From assembly GCF_000385375.1 (NCBI RefSeq), contig NZ_ARVV01000001.1:2852001-2916000 (forward strand): a stretch of DNA of 64,000 nucleotides, written 5' to 3'. The notes under the pieces were generated by a model, which was not told where the DNA came from, made no database searches, and was given only the letters and a program-made list of their open reading frames with translations. Below are positions 43,865 through 52,064 of this stretch, piece after piece. The DNA is from Methyloversatilis discipulorum (lineage in GTDB: Bacteria; Pseudomonadota; Gammaproteobacteria; Burkholderiales; Rhodocyclaceae). Each line of letters opens with the position of its first letter. Positions within the stretch are counted from its first letter, which is position 1. The translations under genes were made by a program, and so were the position numbers.

Positions 43865-44821
43865 TCAGCCCGCGACGGTCTCGACCTGTCTGAAACCCAC
43901 GCGATCGCGCCCACCCGACTTCGCCGCGTAGAGCGCGAGGTCGGCTTCGGCGATCAGGTTCTGCGGGCCGCCGGCGCCGTTGCCCGGCATCAGGCTGGCC
44001 ACGCCGACGCTGATCGTCACGTGGCCCGACGCCGCAGCCGCGTGCGGCAGCTGCAGCGCACGGATCGCGTCGCACAGGCCTTCGGCCACGCTGCGCGCGC
44101 CGGACAGATCGGTCTCCGGCAGCACCAGCGCGAATTCCTCGCCACCATAGCGCGCCACCAGATCGCTCGGCCGGCGCGACACCGCCTGCAATGCACTGGC
44201 CACCGTCTTCAGACACTCGTCGCCTGCCAGATGGCCGTAGGTGTCGTTGTACTGCTTGAAATGATCGACATCGACCAGCACCAGCGACAGCGGACGCTTG
44301 TAGCGCGCCGCACGGCGCCACTCGCGCAGCATCGTTTCGTCGAAATGGCGACGGTTGGAGAGGCCGGTCAGGCCGTCGAGCGAGGTGAGGCGGGTGAGTT
44401 CCTGGTTGGCAGCGTCGAGCTTGCGCGTCAGCACCACCAGCGAGTAACGCATCTGCAGGATGCGCTGCATCGCACGCACCTTGGCGGCGAGCACCACTTC
44501 GCTGATCGGCTTGAAAAGATAGTCGTCGCCGCCGGCAGTGATGCCCTGCACGAGATCGGTATCGGCCGTGCGCGCGGTCAGGAAGATGATGGGTGTCCAT
44601 TCGCCCGACTGCTCGATGGCGCGGATGCGGCGCGCGACTTCGTAGCCGTCCATGCCCGGCAGCACCACGTCGAGCAGCACGATGTCCGGATTGTGCTGGC
44701 GGAACGCCGCCACACCACTCTCTCCGTCGGTGGCGGCAATAGGCAGTATCCCCATCCGCTCCAGATGCTGGCTGACGACAGCGAGCCCTGTCTGGGAATC
44801 TTCGATGACCAGCGCTTTCAT
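43865..44821 (-). CDS. Response-regulator diguanylate cyclase (REC-GGDEF)
   Basis: 318 residues from the ATG at 44821; a GTG two codons earlier is also possible. The receiver domain (1-120) has the phosphorylation site D51 (LLDVVLPGMDG) and K104 (LFKP). A short helix leads to a GGDEF domain with intact active site GGEEF (226-230) and the product-inhibition I-site RPSD (217-220) five residues before it. It should make c-di-GMP when phosphorylated and be feedback-limited. It sits between gloB and mltD, genes that are adjacent in many gammaproteobacteria, so it looks like an insertion into that cluster. A cognate kinase is not evident. Confidence 0.93.
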   Translation of the reverse strand: MKALVIEDSQTGLAVVSQHLERMGILPIAATDGESGVAAFRQHNPDIVLLDVVLPGMDGYEVARRIRAIEQSGEWTPIIFLTARTADTDLVQGITAGGDDYLFKPISEVVLAAKVRAMQRILQMRYSLVVLTRKLDAANQELTRLTSLDGLTGLSNRRHFDETMLREWRRAARYKRPLSLVLVDVDHFKQYNDTYGHLAGDECLKTVASALQAVSRRPSDLVARYGGEEFALVLPETDLSGARSVAEGLCDAIRALQLPHAAAASGHVTISVGVASLMPGNGAGGPQNLIAEADLALYAAKSGGRDRVGFRQVETVAG

Positions 44822-44845
44822 GGACACACCCTTTTTTTATTCGCC

Positions 44846-44873
44846 ATCATAACCTTACAAAGCCATAGGACAA
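44846..44873 (-). promoter_or_regulatory. Candidate sigma-70 promoter of the REC-GGDEF gene
   Basis: TTGTCC and TATGAT with a 16-base spacer on the minus strand, about 25 bases upstream of the ATG. The leader would be short (~17 bases) and includes the A-rich run with AGGGTG as a possible ribosome-binding site. Confidence 0.5.
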
Positions 44874-44995
44874 TACCGACGAACCCCGTCCGCGACGTGC
44901 GGTCAATCCGCACTCCTTCAACCCCGCCCCGACAGCAAGGTTTGACGCTGGCCGCTCAGGCTGGCTAGCATTCGGGGTTTGGCTCTTTCGCCGCA

Positions 44996-46536
44996 ATGCC
45001 GCATTTCATCGTTTCCCTGCTGCGCCGTTCGCTGCTCGTGCTGGCGGCCGCAACGCTCGCCGGCTGCGCGGCCACGGGCGTCGTGCCCGAAGAACCGGCC
45101 GAGCCCCCGGGCGCTTCGGCTGGTGCCCGCACGGTCGAACGCCCGGCAGCACGTCGAACCCCGGAGGCCCCCGCCCGTACCACGCCTGGCATCAAGCCGG
45201 GCAAGGCGGAGCCGATTCCCTTTCCGCAACCGACCGAAGTGATCGCCAATGAAGAAGAAGCGATCAGGCCGATCGACCTCACCGTGCCGCCGGACGACCT
45301 GTGGGAACGCATCCGCAAGGGTTTCGGCATGGCCGATCTGGACCACCCGCTGGTGGCGGAGCACCAGGCCTGGTACCTGAACCGCCCGGACTACTTCCGG
45401 CGGATGACCGAGCGCGGCCGCCGCTACATGTTCCACATCGTCGAGGAAATCGAGAAGCGCGGCCTGCCGACCGAACTGGCGCTGCTGCCCATGGTGGAAA
45501 GCGCCTACAACCCGGAGGCGCTGTCGGTCGCCAAGGCGTCCGGGCTGTGGCAGTTCATCCCGTCGTGTGGCAGTTCATCCCGTCGACCGGCAAGCTCTAC
45601 GGCCTGGAACAGAACGCGCAGCGCGACGACCGTCGCGACATCGTCGCCTCGACAGCGGCGGCGCTCGAATATCTGCAGCGTATCTACGAAATGCACGGCG
45701 ACTGGCACCTGGCGCTCGCCTCGTACAACTGGGGTGAAGGCGCGGTCGGTCGCGCGGTCATGCGCAATCAGGCGGCCGGCCTGCCGACCGACTACGCCTC
45801 GCTGAACATGCCCAACGAAACGCGGCACTACGTGCCCAAGCTGCAGGCGCTGAAGAACATCATTGCCCAGCCGGAACTGTTCGGCATCGAACTCGATACG
45901 GTTGAGAACAAGCCCTACTTCACGCTGGTGGCCGAAGCGCCGACCATGGATCTGGCCACTGCGGCGCGACTGGCCGACGTGCCGGTGGCCGAGATCAAGG
46001 CGCTCAACCCGCAGCACAAGCGGCCGGTCATCCGCGCTGGCGAAGGCGGTGCGCAGCTGGTGCTGCCGTCGCACGCAGTCGACACCTTCATGTCCAACCT
46101 CAGCAACCGTGACGCCGATGCCGCACCGGCAGCCGGTGCGCCGTGGCGCACCTATACGCTGGGTCCGAAGGAAACGCTGGCCACCGTCATCCGCCGCTTC
46201 GGGGTGACCGAGTGGCGGCTGCGCCGCTTCAACGGCCTGTCACCGACAGTGAAGATCGGTCCGGGCACCACGCTGCTGGTGCCCGACGAGAACAGCAGCC
46301 TGTCGCTTGACGGTGCAGGCAACGCCGAAGAGGCGCCGCGTCTGGGCGTGACCAAGCCGAAGTACAAGCGGGTCAAGCGGAATGGACGCTGGGTGAACGT
46401 GCCGATCACGCCGCCATCCGGCAACAAGGCGGTGAAACCGGCAGTGCAGAAGAAAACTGCCGCGCCTGCCGCCAAGAAGAAGGCCGTCATTCCGGTGAAG
46501 AAACCTGCGGCAAAGAAGCCGGCACCGAAGAAATAG
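44996..46536 (+). pseudogene. mltD: mltD, membrane-bound lytic murein transglycosylase D, frameshifted
   Basis: The first frame gives a lipoprotein signal (LAAATLAGC) and an SLT domain with the catalytic glutamate in LLPMVESAYNPEA and GLWQFIPS. It then shifts and ends at 45805 after an aberrant tail (269 residues). The rest of the family sequence continues in another frame: STGKLYGLEQN, LALASYNWGEG, PNETRHYVPKL, then LysM-type repeats and a Lys/Ala/Pro-rich tail to 46536. The shift is caused by a perfect 20-bp tandem duplication at 45546-45585. Removing one copy restores a 506-residue MltD. MltD cleaves peptidoglycan strands. It neighbours gloB as in other proteobacteria. A sequencing or assembly error is possible. 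Confidence 0.88.
45546..45585 (+). repeat. 20-bp perfect tandem duplication inside mltD
   Basis: TGTGGCAGTTCATCCCGTCG occurs twice in immediate succession (45546-45565, 45566-45585). Twenty is not a multiple of three, so the second copy changes the reading frame in the middle of the conserved WQFIPSTG motif. Confidence 0.97.
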
Positions 46537-46548
46537 CAGCCCCCAGCT

Positions 46549-46575
46549 GCGTGCGCCCGGCCGCCCGACGCACGC
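46549..46575. terminator. 7-bp hairpin between convergent mltD and the monooxygenase gene
   Basis: GCGTGCG (46549-46555) pairs with CGCACGC (46569-46575) around a 13-base GC-rich loop in the 39-base gap between two convergent genes. There is no T-run. It may end transcription weakly from both sides. Confidence 0.3.
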
Positions 46576-47619
46576 TCAGAGCGCGAAGCCTGCCGACAGC
46601 AGCCGCGTCAGTTCGGCCGCGGGCACCGGCTGGCAGCCGGCGGCATTCTGGCCGCACCACAGCGGCGAGAAATCACCGCTTCCGGCCGCTTCGGCGCGCG
46701 CACGCAGCGGCGCCATCGCCGCCGTGGCGAGCGGAAACGTCGGCGCGTCGGCGCTGATCGGCCCCAGTTCGCGCATCGCTCGATTGACGATGCCACGCGC
46801 CGGTCGCCCGGAAAACACATTGGTCAGCGCGGTGTGACGTGCCGCCTCGCTGCCCAGCGCCGCGCGATGCACGGCCGAGGTCGTCGCCTCGGGACAGCAC
46901 AGATAGGCGGTACCGACCTGCACCGCGCTCGCCCCCAGCGCCATCGCGGCCGCCACGCCCTGGGCGTCGGCAATGCCGCCGGCGGCGATGACGGGGCGCG
47001 ACACCGCGCGCACCACCTGCGGCAGCAGCGCAAAGGTGCCGAGCTGTTCGCTCAGATCGTCGGACAGGAAATGTCCGCGGTGACCGCCCGCCTCCAGCCC
47101 CTGCGCGATGATCGCATCGGCGCCGTGCGCCTCGAGCCAGCGCGCCTCGGCCACCGTGGTGGCGGAGCCCAGCACGCACGCGCCCCAGGCCTTGACCCGC
47201 GCCAGCAGATCGGCCGCCGGCAGCCCGAAGTGGAAACTGACGACCGCCGGACGAAAGGCTTCGAGCACATCGGCCATGTCGGCACTGAAAGGCATGCGCC
47301 CCGGCCCGGCCGACACTTGCGCCGGATCGACATCGAACTCGGCGTAATACGGCGCAAGCGCAGCGCGCCAGCGAGCCTCGCGCGCCGCGTCCGGCGACGG
47401 CTGCACATGACAGAAGAAATTGACGTTGATCGGCCGGTCGGTGAGCGCCTGCAGCGCGCTCAGCTGATCGTGCAAAGCGTCCGCACCCAGCATGGCGGCC
47501 GGCAGCGAACCGAGACCGCCTGCGTTCGACACGGCAGCGGCAAGCCGGTGATCCTGCACACCGGCCATCGGCGCCTGGATCAGTGGCAGGCGCAGGCCCG
47601 CGATAGCCGGAAATGTCAT
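46576..47619 (-). CDS. Nitronate monooxygenase family flavoprotein
   Basis: 347 residues from the ATG at 47619, with AAGGAGG upstream. The 2-nitropropane dioxygenase/NMO TIM-barrel motifs are PLIQAPMAGVQDHRLAAAVSNAGGLGSL, INVNFFCHVQP, ADAIIAQGLEAGGHRGHF, RPVIAAGGIADAQGVAAAMALGASAVQVGTAYLCCPE and TNVFSGRPARGIVNR. FMN-dependent enzymes of this type oxidise alkyl nitronates. It begins 26 bases after the ABC ATPase stop and may be the last gene of that transport operon. Confidence 0.9.
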   Translation of the reverse strand: MTFPAIAGLRLPLIQAPMAGVQDHRLAAAVSNAGGLGSLPAAMLGADALHDQLSALQALTDRPINVNFFCHVQPSPDAAREARWRAALAPYYAEFDVDPAQVSAGPGRMPFSADMADVLEAFRPAVVSFHFGLPAADLLARVKAWGACVLGSATTVAEARWLEAHGADAIIAQGLEAGGHRGHFLSDDLSEQLGTFALLPQVVRAVSRPVIAAGGIADAQGVAAAMALGASAVQVGTAYLCCPEATTSAVHRAALGSEAARHTALTNVFSGRPARGIVNRAMRELGPISADAPTFPLATAAMAPLRARAEAAGSGDFSPLWCGQNAAGCQPVPAAELTRLLSAGFAL

Positions 47620-47644
47620 CGTTTCCTCCTTGCGTCGACCGCGC

Positions 47645-49630
47645 TCAGTCCGGATACCAGCAGGCCACGGCCTGACGGTCGTCCTCGCCCGCCAGCGGCG
47701 GCAGCTCGGTCGAACATCGCGCCTGCGCACGCGGACAGCGCGGGTGGAAAGCACAGCCGGACGGCGGACTGGCCGGCGACGGCAGATCGCCCGCCAGCTT
47801 CTGCGGCTGCTGCGCGCCATCGATGCGCGGTACCGCCGACAGCAGCGCCTGCGTGTAGGGATGACGCGGCGCGCGCAGCACGCGATCGACCGAACCGCTC
47901 TCGACTATCCGCCCCAGATACATCACCGCGACGTCGTGCGCCAGGTGCTCGACCACCGCGATGTTGTGTGTAATGAAGAGGTAGGCGAGCTCCAGTTCGC
48001 GCTGCAGCCGGCGCAGCAGATTCAGTATCTGCGCCTGCACCGACACATCGAGTGCCGAGGTCGGTTCGTCGCACACGATGAGTCGCGGCTGCACCGCGAG
48101 CGCGCGCGCGATCGCGATGCGCTGGCGCTGGCCACCGGAGAATTCGTGCGGGTAACGATCGGCCATGTCCGGTCGCAGGCCCACCTGTTCGAGCAGTGCG
48201 CGCACCGCCTCGTCACCGCCGGCGCGCTTCAGCGCCGACATGCCCTCGGCGATGATTTCGCCGACCCGCATGCGCGGGTTCAGCGAGCCGTACGGGTCCT
48301 GGAACACCATCTGCATCTGCGCCCGCAGTTCGCGCAATGCCAAGCCCGATGCGGCGCCGACATCCTGACCGCCCAGCGTCACGCTGCCGGCGGTCGGATC
48401 GATCAGTCGCAGCACGGCCTTGCCGGCGGTGGTCTTGCCACAGCCGGATTCGCCGACCAGCGCCAGCGTGCGCCCGGCGCGGATGTCCAGCGAAACGCCA
48501 TCGACCGCACGCACGTGGCCCACCGTGCGCTGCAGGATGCCGCGGCGGATGGGGAAGTGCACCTTCAGCTCGCGCACGCTCAGCAGCGGCTGCGCCTCGC
48601 CCGCCTGCGCGGCTTCGGCGGCACCGGCGGACGGTGCGACGTGCTGTGAACCGCGGCCCGCCTCGGCCGGGTCGTACAGGTGGCAACGCACCTGCTGGCC
48701 CTCGCCCGCCGTCTGCCAGGCCGGCGCCTCGTCGTGGCAGCGTGCCCAGGCCCGTGGGCAGCGCTCGGCGAAGCGGCAACCGCGGAAATCGGAGGTCAGC
48801 GGCGGCACCGAACCGCGGATGGTGGCGAGCTCGCCCCGCCGTGAGGTGTCCGGCAAGGCGGCGAACAGCAGCTGCGAATACGGATGCGCCGGCTGCGCGA
48901 AGAAGGCCGCGCGCGGCGCGCGCTCGATCAGCTGGCCGGCGTACATGACGCCCACCTGATGCGCCATGCGCGCAACGACGCCGAGGTCGTGCGTGATCAG
49001 CAGCAGCGCCATGCCCTGTTCGCGCTGCAGCCTCGCCAGAAGGTCGAGCACCTGTGCCTGTATCGTCACGTCGAGCGCGGTGGTCGGTTCGTCGGCGATC
49101 AGCAGTTTCGGCTCGCCGGCCAGCGCCATCGCGATCATGACGCGCTGCTTCATGCCGCCGGAAAACTGGAAGGGATATTCGTCGAGCCGGCGCGCCGCGT
49201 CCGGAATGCCGACCGCGGCCAGCAGTTCGCGCGCGCGCGCGCGCGCCGCCGCGCCGCGCAGCCCGCGGTGCAGCGACAGTACCTCGCCAATCTGCTGCAT
49301 CACGGTGAGCACCGGATTCAGGCTGGTGCCCGGCTCCTGGAAAATCATCGCCATGTCGCGGCCGCGCGCCTGGCGCATGTCGGCCTCGGTCAGCGCCGTC
49401 AGTTCGCGGCCGGACAGTCGCACGCTGCCACCGGCGATGTAGCCGACGTCGGGCAGCAGCCGCATCAGCGCGTTCGCGGTCATCGACTTACCGCAGCCGG
49501 ATTCGCCGAGCAGCGCCATCGTTTCGCCGGCGCGCACGTCGAAGTCGAGCGCATCGACGGCGCGCGCGATGCCGGCCGGCGTGTCGAGTTCGGCGGTCAG
49601 GCCGCGCACTTCGAGCAGCGGTGCGTTCAT
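47645..49630 (-). CDS. Fused dual-ATPase subunit of a peptide-type ABC importer (YejF-like)
   Basis: 661 residues with two complete ABC ATPase domains. The first has Walker A GESGCGKS, signature FSGGMKQR and Walker B LLIADEPT; the second has [16 protein letters not shown] and LIVCDEPT. Each half ends in an oligopeptide-type tail with four cysteines ([15 protein letters not shown] plus [18 protein letters not shown] plus VAC), a pattern that binds a 4Fe-4S cluster in some dipeptide importers. It is longer than typical YejF (~530) because both tails are retained. It overlaps the upstream permease gene by four bases. A 19-base alternating CG run occurs at 49228-49246. Confidence 0.93.
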   Translation of the reverse strand: MNAPLLEVRGLTAELDTPAGIARAVDALDFDVRAGETMALLGESGCGKSMTANALMRLLPDVGYIAGGSVRLSGRELTALTEADMRQARGRDMAMIFQEPGTSLNPVLTVMQQIGEVLSLHRGLRGAAARARARELLAAVGIPDAARRLDEYPFQFSGGMKQRVMIAMALAGEPKLLIADEPTTALDVTIQAQVLDLLARLQREQGMALLLITHDLGVVARMAHQVGVMYAGQLIERAPRAAFFAQPAHPYSQLLFAALPDTSRRGELATIRGSVPPLTSDFRGCRFAERCPRAWARCHDEAPAWQTAGEGQQVRCHLYDPAEAGRGSQHVAPSAGAAEAAQAGEAQPLLSVRELKVHFPIRRGILQRTVGHVRAVDGVSLDIRAGRTLALVGESGCGKTTAGKAVLRLIDPTAGSVTLGGQDVGAASGLALRELRAQMQMVFQDPYGSLNPRMRVGEIIAEGMSALKRAGGDEAVRALLEQVGLRPDMADRYPHEFSGGQRQRIAIARALAVQPRLIVCDEPTSALDVSVQAQILNLLRRLQRELELAYLFITHNIAVVEHLAHDVAVMYLGRIVESGSVDRVLRAPRHPYTQALLSAVPRIDGAQQPQKLAGDLPSPASPPSGCAFHPRCPRAQARCSTELPPLAGEDDRQAVACWYPD

Positions 49631-51087
49631 GCCGGCACCCTCCGCAGCGTGCGGCGCGCCCGCCACTGGAAGCGCGGATCGAAGGCGTCGCGCACCGCGT
49701 CGGCGAACAGGTTGGCGGCCAGCACCAGCGCCAGCATCAGCACGAAGGCAGCGGCCAGCGACCACCACACGACCGGCTCGCGCGACAGTTCGAGGCGCGC
49801 GGCGTTGATCATCGTGCCGAAGCTGTTCATCGAGCTGTCGACGCCGATGCCGATGTAGGACAGCACGGCCTCCGACAGCACCAGGCCGGAGAAATCCATC
49901 ACCAGCGCGATCAGCACGATGTGCATCAGGTTGGGCAGCACGTGGCGCGCCATGATGCGCGCATCGCTGACACCGAAGGCGCGCGCCGCCTGCACGTAAT
50001 CGAGTTCGCGCAGCTTCAGCGTCTCGGCGCGCAGCAGCCGGCACAGACCGGTCCACGAGGTCAGGCCGAGGATGAAGCACAGCGCCAGCAGGCGCGCGTC
50101 GGCACGCTCGGCGGCGGTTTCGAACCACTCCGGGTGGGTGTCGATGATCACCTGCATCATCAGCACCATGGCGGCGATCAGCAGCACGCCGGGGATGGAG
50201 TTCAGCACCGTGTACAAGTACTGGATCGCGTCGTCCCACCAGCCGCCACGGAAACCGGCGATCAGGCCGAGCGCGATCGCCAGTGGCAGCGTCACCAGCG
50301 TGGTCAGCGTGCCGATCAGCAGCGCGGTACGCACCGATTTCAGCGACAGGTAGAGCACGTCCTGCCCCACCTTGTCGGTGCCGAACACGTGGTAGCCGTC
50401 GGCCCAGGCGGCGATGACGCCGCCGAGCACACAGAGCACGGCGGCGGTGACGAAGACGGCGCGCCAGGCGATCGTTCGCTCGGCCGACAGCTGAGGTCGC
50501 CATACCGCGCGACAGGTGTCGGCATAGCTGCGCCGCTGCGCCAGCGCGAGCAGGCCGGCGACGAGGCCGGTGAACGCCGCCCACAGCACGGCGCCCTTGA
50601 GCGCGCCCGACAGCGCGCGACTGCGCAGGTCGGCCTCATGCTGCGACAGATCGTCGAGGTGGGCGCCGCCGAACAGCAGGCGCGGATAGTCGCGCGTCTG
50701 CACGCCGTCGCGCTCCATCGTTTCCTTGGCGAAGCCGTGCGTGGCCAGCGGCGCCGAATAGGTCTTTTCCTTGTTCAGCCTGAGGTCGGCGAACAGCGCG
50801 TCGAGGGCCGACAGCACTTCCGGCGCGTACTGGATTTCGCTGCTGCCCTGCTGCGCCGGCAGGCGCGGCTGGTAGTGCAGCGAATCGAGCAGGCCGACCG
50901 CGACGAATACCGCCAGTACCGTGACCGAGGCCATCGCCGCCGCCGATTCGCCGACCCGCCGCCAGGCGCGTCGCAGGTAGTCCTGACTGCGGCAGTACAT
51001 GGCCAGCAGCACGGCGCCGGCGACCAGCGCCCACAGCAGGAGGTCGGACCAGAGGAAGACCGGTTTCACGCCAATAAGGTCGGCCAT
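49627..51087 (-). CDS. ABC importer permease, YejE/OppC-like, with N-terminal extension
   Basis: 486 residues. Two helices (~12-32 and ~50-68) bracket an added N-terminal part. A ~115-residue hydrophilic segment and another pair of helices come before the conserved permease core (~275-480) with the EAA loop (DYVQAARAFGVSDARIMARHVLPN). YejE-type proteins are usually about 340 residues, so the extension is notable. It probably pairs with the 325-residue permease to form the channel. Its start overlaps that gene's stop by one base (TGATG), and its stop overlaps the ATPase start. Confidence 0.9.
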   Translation of the reverse strand: MADLIGVKPVFLWSDLLLWALVAGAVLLAMYCRSQDYLRRAWRRVGESAAAMASVTVLAVFVAVGLLDSLHYQPRLPAQQGSSEIQYAPEVLSALDALFADLRLNKEKTYSAPLATHGFAKETMERDGVQTRDYPRLLFGGAHLDDLSQHEADLRSRALSGALKGAVLWAAFTGLVAGLLALAQRRSYADTCRAVWRPQLSAERTIAWRAVFVTAAVLCVLGGVIAAWADGYHVFGTDKVGQDVLYLSLKSVRTALLIGTLTTLVTLPLAIALGLIAGFRGGWWDDAIQYLYTVLNSIPGVLLIAAMVLMMQVIIDTHPEWFETAAERADARLLALCFILGLTSWTGLCRLLRAETLKLRELDYVQAARAFGVSDARIMARHVLPNLMHIVLIALVMDFSGLVLSEAVLSYIGIGVDSSMNSFGTMINAARLELSREPVVWWSLAAAFVLMLALVLAANLFADAVRDAFDPRFQWRARRTLRRVPA

Positions 51088-52064
51088 CAGTTCAGTCTCA
51101 CGCGTGGGTCGACCAACGTGTACGAAATATCGGTCAGCAGCAGGCCGACGATGTAGAGCACCGAGCCGATGAACACCATCGAGCGCACGACCGCGAAGTC
51201 CTGGGAGTTGATCGCGTCTATCGTGTAGCTGCCCAGGCCCGGGATGCCGAAGAAGCTCTCCAGCAGCAGCGAGCCCATGAACAGCAGCGGGATCACGACG
51301 ACCACACCGGTCAGGATGGGGATCATCGCGTTCTTCAGCACGTGGCGGAACAGCACACGCAGTTCCGACAGCCCCTTGGCGCGGGCGGTGCGGACGTAGT
51401 CCTTGTTGATCTCTTCTAGAAACAGCGTGCGGTACCAGCGCGCCGACGAACCGATGCCGCCGACCACGCTGATCAGCACCGGCAGTATCAGGAACTTGCC
51501 GGCGTCCAGTCCGGGCGCGTAGCCGGAAATCGGCACCAGGTTCCACACCTTGCTGACCAGATACTGGCCGCCGATGATGTAGAACAGGCCGGAGATCGAC
51601 ATCGCCGCGACGCACAGCACGACGCCGCCGACGTCGAGCGCGGTGTTGCGGAAGAACACCAGCAGCAGCGCGAAGCTCACCGTGACGAACAGGCCGAGCA
51701 GGAAGGTCGGTATCGCGATGGCGAGGCTGGGCCCCATGCGGTTGCCGATCTCCAGCGCGATGTCGCGGCCGTCGTCGGCGCGACCGAAGTCGAACACGAA
51801 CATGCGCATCGATTTGTCGAACAGTATCGTGTCGGTCGCCTTAGCCAGTCCGGCCGCATCGGCGTTCCACACCAGCGGCCGGTCGTAGCCGCGCTCGGCC
51901 TTCCATTTCTCGATCGCCTCCGGCGTCACCCGCTTGGCGCCGAGCTGCATGCGCGCCATGTCGTCCGGCGAATTGACGACGAAGAACAGCACGAAGGTGA
52001 TCAGGTTCACCCCTATAAGAATCGGGATGGCATAGAGCAGGCGGCGGATGATGTAGGCGATCAT
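51087..52064 (-). CDS. ABC importer permease, YejB/OppB-like
   Basis: 325 residues starting MIAYIIRRLLYAIPILIGVNL, with about six helices and the EAA loop NKDYVRTARAKGLSELRVLFRHVLKNA, ending LVDPRVRLN. A periplasmic loop of ~100 residues after the first helix is typical of YejB and DppB permeases. It starts inside the last codons of the binding-protein gene (ATGA overlap). Confidence 0.93.
   Translation of the reverse strand: MIAYIIRRLLYAIPILIGVNLITFVLFFVVNSPDDMARMQLGAKRVTPEAIEKWKAERGYDRPLVWNADAAGLAKATDTILFDKSMRMFVFDFGRADDGRDIALEIGNRMGPSLAIAIPTFLLGLFVTVSFALLLVFFRNTALDVGGVVLCVAAMSISGLFYIIGGQYLVSKVWNLVPISGYAPGLDAGKFLILPVLISVVGGIGSSARWYRTLFLEEINKDYVRTARAKGLSELRVLFRHVLKNAMIPILTGVVVVIPLLFMGSLLLESFFGIPGLGSYTIDAINSQDFAVVRSMVFIGSVLYIVGLLLTDISYTLVDPRVRLN

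Noticed and set aside
45301..46536. Independent 411-codon gene downstream in mltD
   Set aside because: Its first ~85 codons are out of frame with the SLT domain; it is the second part of frameshifted mltD, not a separate gene.
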